NCBI GenBank assembly: GCA_025965635.1
Contig: JAOPWO010000470.1
Coordinates: 1-16,504, forward strand
From: Modestobacter sp.
Lineage (GTDB): Bacteria > Actinomycetota > Actinomycetes > Mycobacteriales > Geodermatophilaceae
Direction: 5' to 3'
DNA: 16,504 nt
Under the pieces are notes generated by a model. The model searched no databases. It saw only the letters and a program-made list of their open reading frames with translations, and had not been told where the DNA came from. Of the stretch, positions 13,361-16,504 are shown piece by piece (the first letter of the stretch is position 1; the number at the start of each line of letters is the position of its first letter). The position numbers were made by a program, and so were the translations under genes.

Positions 13361-16300
13361 ATGGCCACCGCACCGGACCTGCACGTGCCCACCCACCCGG
13401 TGCGGTTCGTGACCGCCGCGAGCCTGTTCGACGGCCACGACGCGGCGATCAACGTCATGCGCCGGCTGCTGCAGGCCCAGGGTGCCGAGGTCGTCCACCT
13501 CGGGCACGACCGCAGCGTGCAGACCGTCGTCCGGGCCGCGCTGGAGGAGGACGCGCAGGGCGTGGCGCTGTCCTCCTACCAGGGCGGGCACGTCGAGTAC
13601 TTCAGCTACCTGGTCGAGGAGCTCGCCGCCCAGGGCGCCGGGCACGTGCAGGTGTTCGGGGGCGGCGGCGGGGTCATCGTGCCGGAGGAGATCGAGCTGC
13701 TGCGCTCCCGCGGGGTGCGGATCTTCGCTCCGGAGGACGGCCAACGGCTCGGTCTGCCCGGGATGATCAACCAGCTGATCGCCGCCTGCGACGTCGATCT
13801 CGCCGCGACCGGCCCGGACGTCGACGCGGTGACCAGCGGCGACCCGGCCGCGCTCGCGCGGGCGGTCACCGTACTGGAGAGCGGCCGCTCGGCCGAGCTG
13901 GCGCGGCGGCTGACCGACGCCGCGGCCGGGCGAACGGTCCCGGTGCTGGGCATCACCGGGACCGGCGGGTCGGGCAAGTCCTCGCTCACCGACGAGCTGC
14001 TGCGCCGGCTGCGGCTGGACAGCGAGGACAAGCTGCGGATCGCCGTGCTCGCCGTCGACCCGACCCGGCGTCGCGGCGGCGGGGCGCTGCTCGGCGACCG
14101 GATCCGGATGAACGCCCTGGAGCTGGGCGACCGCGACCAGACCTTCTTCCGCTCGCTGGCCACCCGCACCGCCGGCACCCAGCTGCCCGAGCACCTCGCC
14201 GACGTCATCAGCGCGGTGAAGGCGGCCGGTTACGACCTGGTGATCGTGGAGACCCCGGGGATCGGCCAGGGCGACGCCGCGATCCTGCCGTTCAGCGACG
14301 TCTCGCTGTACGTGATGACGCCGGAGTTCGGCGCCGCCTCCCAGCTGGAGAAGATCGACATGCTGGACTTCGCCGACGTGGTCGCGGTCAACAAGTACGA
14401 GCGCCGGGGCGCCGAGGACGCCCGCCGGGACGTCGCCCGCCAGTTGGTGCGCAACCGTGAGGCGTTCGGCTCGCCGTGGGAGGAGATGCCGGTCTTCGGC
14501 ACCAGCGCCGCCCGGTTCAACGACGACGGCGTCACCGCGCTGTACCAGCACCTCCGGGAGCTGCTCGGCGCGAAGGGGCTGCCGGCTGCCGCCGGGGTGC
14601 TGCCGCGCGTCGACGTCCGGGCGTCGACCGGGCTGAGCAGCGTCGTCCCGGCCGCCCGGGCGCGGTACCTGGCCGACATCGCCGACGCCGTCCGCGGGTA
14701 CCACCGGACCACCGCCGAGCAGGCGGAGCTGGTGCGGCGCCGGCAGCACCTCGGCACGGCCGCCGAGCTGCTCGCGGGCGAGGCAGCCGTCCAGGCCCGC
14801 GAGCTGGCCGACTCGATCGAGGACGAGCTGCTGCCCGGCGTGCGCACGCAGCTGGCGGAGTGGCCGGCCCGGGTGGCGGAGTACTCCGGCGACGAGCTGG
14901 TCTACACCGTCCGCGGCCGGGAGATCCACACCCCGCTGACCCGCACCACGCTCAGCGGGAACGAGATCCGGCGGGTGGCCCTGCCCCGCACCACCGACGC
15001 CGCCGAGCTGCTCTCCTGGCTGCGCCGGGAGAACCTGCCCGGTTTCTTCCCCTTCACCGCCGGGGTCTTCCCGTTCAAGCGCCAGGGCGAGGCGCCGGCC
15101 CGGATGTTCGCCGGCGAGGGTGACGCCTTCCGCACCAACCGGCGCTTCCAGCTGCTGTCGGCCGGCAACGAGGCGACCCGGCTGTCCACCGCCTTCGACT
15201 CGGTGACCCTCTACGGCCGCGACCCCGACCCGCGGCCCGACGTCTACGGCAAGGTCGGCACCTCCGGGGTCTCGATCGCCACCGTCGAGGACATGGGGGT
15301 GCTCTACGGCGGGTTCGACCTGTGCTCGCCGACCACCTCGGTGTCGATGACGATCAACGGGCCGGCGCCGACGATCCTGGCGATGTTCCTGAACACCGCG
15401 ATCGACCAGCGGCTGGACGCCTTCCGCGCCGAGCGGGGCCGCGAGCCCGACGAGGCCGAGGCCGCGGAGCTGCGTGCCTGGGTGCTGGCCAACGTCCGTG
15501 GCACGGTCCAGGCCGACATCCTCAAGGAGGACCAGGGGCAGAACACCTGCATCTTCTCCACCGAGTTCGCGCTGCGCTGCATGGCCGACATCCAGGAGTG
15601 GTTCATCGACCACCGGGTGCGGAACTTCTACTCGGTGTCCATCTCCGGCTACCACATCGCCGAGGCCGGGGCGAACCCGATCAGCCAGCTGGCCTTCACC
15701 CTGGCCAACGGCTTCACCTACGTGGAGTCCTACCTGGCGCGCGGGATGGACGTCGACGACTTCGCGCCCAACCTGTCCTTCTTCTTCTCCAACGGGATGG
15801 ACGCCGAGTACTCGGTGATCGGCCGGGTCGCCCGGCGGATCTGGGCCGTGGCGATGCGCGACCGCTACGCCGCGTCCCCCCGGTCGCAGCAGCTGAAGTA
15901 CCACGTGCAGACCTCCGGACGGTCGCTGCACGCCCAGGAGATGGACTTCAACGACATCCGCACCACTCTGCAGGCGCTCTGCGCCATCTACGACAACGCC
16001 AACAGCCTGCACACCAACGCCTTCGACGAGGCGGTGACCACCCCGAGCGCGCACTCGGTGCGCCGGGCGCTGGCCATCCAGATGATCATCGACCGGGAGT
16101 GGGGGCTGGCCGGCAACGAGAACCCGCTGCAGGGCTCCTTCGTCATCGACGAGCTCACTGACCTGGTGGAGGAAGCCGTGCTCACCGAGTTCGAGCGGAT
16201 CGCCGACCGGGGCGGCGTGCTCGGCGCGATGGAGACCGGCTACCAGCGGGGGCGCATCCAGGACGAGTCGATGCTCTACGAGCACCGCAAGCACGACGGC

Positions 16301-16504
16301 AGCCTGCCGATCGTCGGTGTCAACACCTTCCTGGACCCACACGCCGGCGACGAGCCACCGGCGCCGGTGGAGCTCGCCCGGGCCACGGAGGCGGAGAAGC
16401 AGTCGCAGCTGGACCGGCTGGCCGACTTCCAGGCCCGGCACGCCGCGGAGGCGCCGCGGGCCCTGGCCCGCCTGCAGGAGGCGGCGATGGACGGCGGCAA
16501 CGTC
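13361..16504 (+). CDS. icmF: Fused isobutyryl-CoA mutase IcmF (3' end outside window)
   Basis: An adenosylcobalamin enzyme interconverting isobutyryl-CoA and n-butyryl-CoA, with its G-protein chaperone fused in the middle. The reading frame is open for 1,048 codons to the window edge; about 35 residues are expected to be missing. Order: B12-binding domain (about 10-140) with DGHDAA (24-29, His26 as cobalt ligand), SSYQGGH and GGGGGVIVP; MeaB-like GTPase domain (about 190-430) with Walker A GITGTGGSGKS (197-207), ETPGIGQGD and NKYE; linker; mutase barrel from about 540, with FPFTAGVFPFKR (about 563-573) and SISGYHIAEAGANP. GQNTC at 726-730 has Gln727 where methylmalonyl-CoA mutases have Arg, supporting a butyryl-type substrate. 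It is divergent from iclR. It may serve this pathway or general valine and fatty-acid metabolism. Confidence 0.95.
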   Translation, partial: MATAPDLHVPTHPVRFVTAASLFDGHDAAINVMRRLLQAQGAEVVHLGHDRSVQTVVRAALEEDAQGVALSSYQGGHVEYFSYLVEELAAQGAGHVQVFGGGGGVIVPEEIELLRSRGVRIFAPEDGQRLGLPGMINQLIAACDVDLAATGPDVDAVTSGDPAALARAVTVLESGRSAELARRLTDAAAGRTVPVLGITGTGGSGKSSLTDELLRRLRLDSEDKLRIAVLAVDPTRRRGGGALLGDRIRMNALELGDRDQTFFRSLATRTAGTQLPEHLADVISAVKAAGYDLVIVETPGIGQGDAAILPFSDVSLYVMTPEFGAASQLEKIDMLDFADVVAVNKYERRGAEDARRDVARQLVRNREAFGSPWEEMPVFGTSAARFNDDGVTALYQHLRELLGAKGLPAAAGVLPRVDVRASTGLSSVVPAARARYLADIADAVRGYHRTTAEQAELVRRRQHLGTAAELLAGEAAVQARELADSIEDELLPGVRTQLAEWPARVAEYSGDELVYTVRGREIHTPLTRTTLSGNEIRRVALPRTTDAAELLSWLRRENLPGFFPFTAGVFPFKRQGEAPARMFAGEGDAFRTNRRFQLLSAGNEATRLSTAFDSVTLYGRDPDPRPDVYGKVGTSGVSIATVEDMGVLYGGFDLCSPTTSVSMTINGPAPTILAMFLNTAIDQRLDAFRAERGREPDEAEAAELRAWVLANVRGTVQADILKEDQGQNTCIFSTEFALRCMADIQEWFIDHRVRNFYSVSISGYHIAEAGANPISQLAFTLANGFTYVESYLARGMDVDDFAPNLSFFFSNGMDAEYSVIGRVARRIWAVAMRDRYAASPRSQQLKYHVQTSGRSLHAQEMDFNDIRTTLQALCAIYDNANSLHTNAFDEAVTTPSAHSVRRALAIQMIIDREWGLAGNENPLQGSFVIDELTDLVEEAVLTEFERIADRGGVLGAMETGYQRGRIQDESMLYEHRKHDGSLPIVGVNTFLDPHAGDEPPAPVELARATEAEKQSQLDRLADFQARHAAEAPRALARLQEAAMDGGNV

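Noticed and set aside
12119..16441. A 1,440-codon minus-strand open frame opposite iclR and icmF
   Set aside because: It is a shadow in high-GC DNA: Arg/Gly/Val/Asp/Gln-rich low-complexity protein with no recognisable domain, running antisense across the clear icmF gene and partly across iclR.
13361..16504. Methylmalonyl-CoA mutase large subunit
   Set aside because: The order B12 domain, GTPase domain, mutase domain and Gln727 in place of the methylmalonyl-specific Arg identify IcmF.
1..16504. CRISPR arrays, tRNA or rRNA genes, insertion sequences, integrases or attachment sites
   Set aside because: No regularly spaced repeats, no cloverleaf or rRNA sequence and no transposase or integrase-like protein was seen on either strand.

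Overview
The window is a high-GC (roughly 70% or more by eye) actinobacterial chromosome segment. GTG and ATG starts, leaderless-type promoter spacing, ATGA-coupled genes and an IcmF of actinobacterial style all fit. The protein style suggests a Geodermatophilaceae- or Pseudonocardiaceae-like organism, but that placement is inference. Family assignments were made by recognising motifs, not by database search.

Layout. (1) 1-308: decayed 3' remnant of a zinc-type medium-chain dehydrogenase/reductase. (2) 452-2846, plus: cytochrome P450 (CYP199-like) followed one base later by a class A FAD aromatic-hydroxylase-type monooxygenase. (3) 3073-4266, plus: single-gene unit for an acyl-CoA-dehydrogenase-fold flavin monooxygenase (HsaA/DszC type), ending at a strong bidirectional terminator (4283-4324). 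(4) 7043-4343, minus: alpha/beta hydrolase, zinc alcohol dehydrogenase and SDR, joined by two ATGA overlaps. (5) 7359-12327, plus: ribose-type (CUT2) ABC importer (lipoprotein, double ATPase, permease), a VOC metalloenzyme and a flavin reductase. A 20-bp perfect hairpin lies between the binding-protein and ATPase genes. (6) 13185-12355, minus: IclR regulator of PcaR/PobR style. (7) 13361-window end, plus: fused isobutyryl-CoA mutase IcmF, cut by the window edge about 35 residues before its expected end.

The genes look like one catabolic locus. An ABC importer takes up a small molecule; a P450 and two flavin monooxygenases oxidise it; two dehydrogenases and a hydrolase process the products; IcmF may feed an acyl-CoA into central metabolism. 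The reductase needed by the HsaA-type oxygenase is at the far end of the transporter operon, so units 3 and 5 probably have to be co-expressed.

The main discovery is a shared operator, GGACANNTGTCC. It occurs exactly at 390-401 (P450), 7070-7081 (hydrolase operon) and 13223-13234 (iclR), and with one mismatch at 2915-2926 (flavin monooxygenase) and 7224-7235 (ABC operon). Every unit except icmF therefore carries one in its promoter, and the copy before iclR suggests that IclR is the regulator and controls itself. Four of these promoters share a TTGACAC -35 element. The exact sites in the P450 and hydrolase promoters lie downstream of the predicted start point, whereas the one-mismatch sites lie just upstream of -35. 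The substrate cannot be named from the sequence; an aromatic or aryl-alkyl acid is the best guess.
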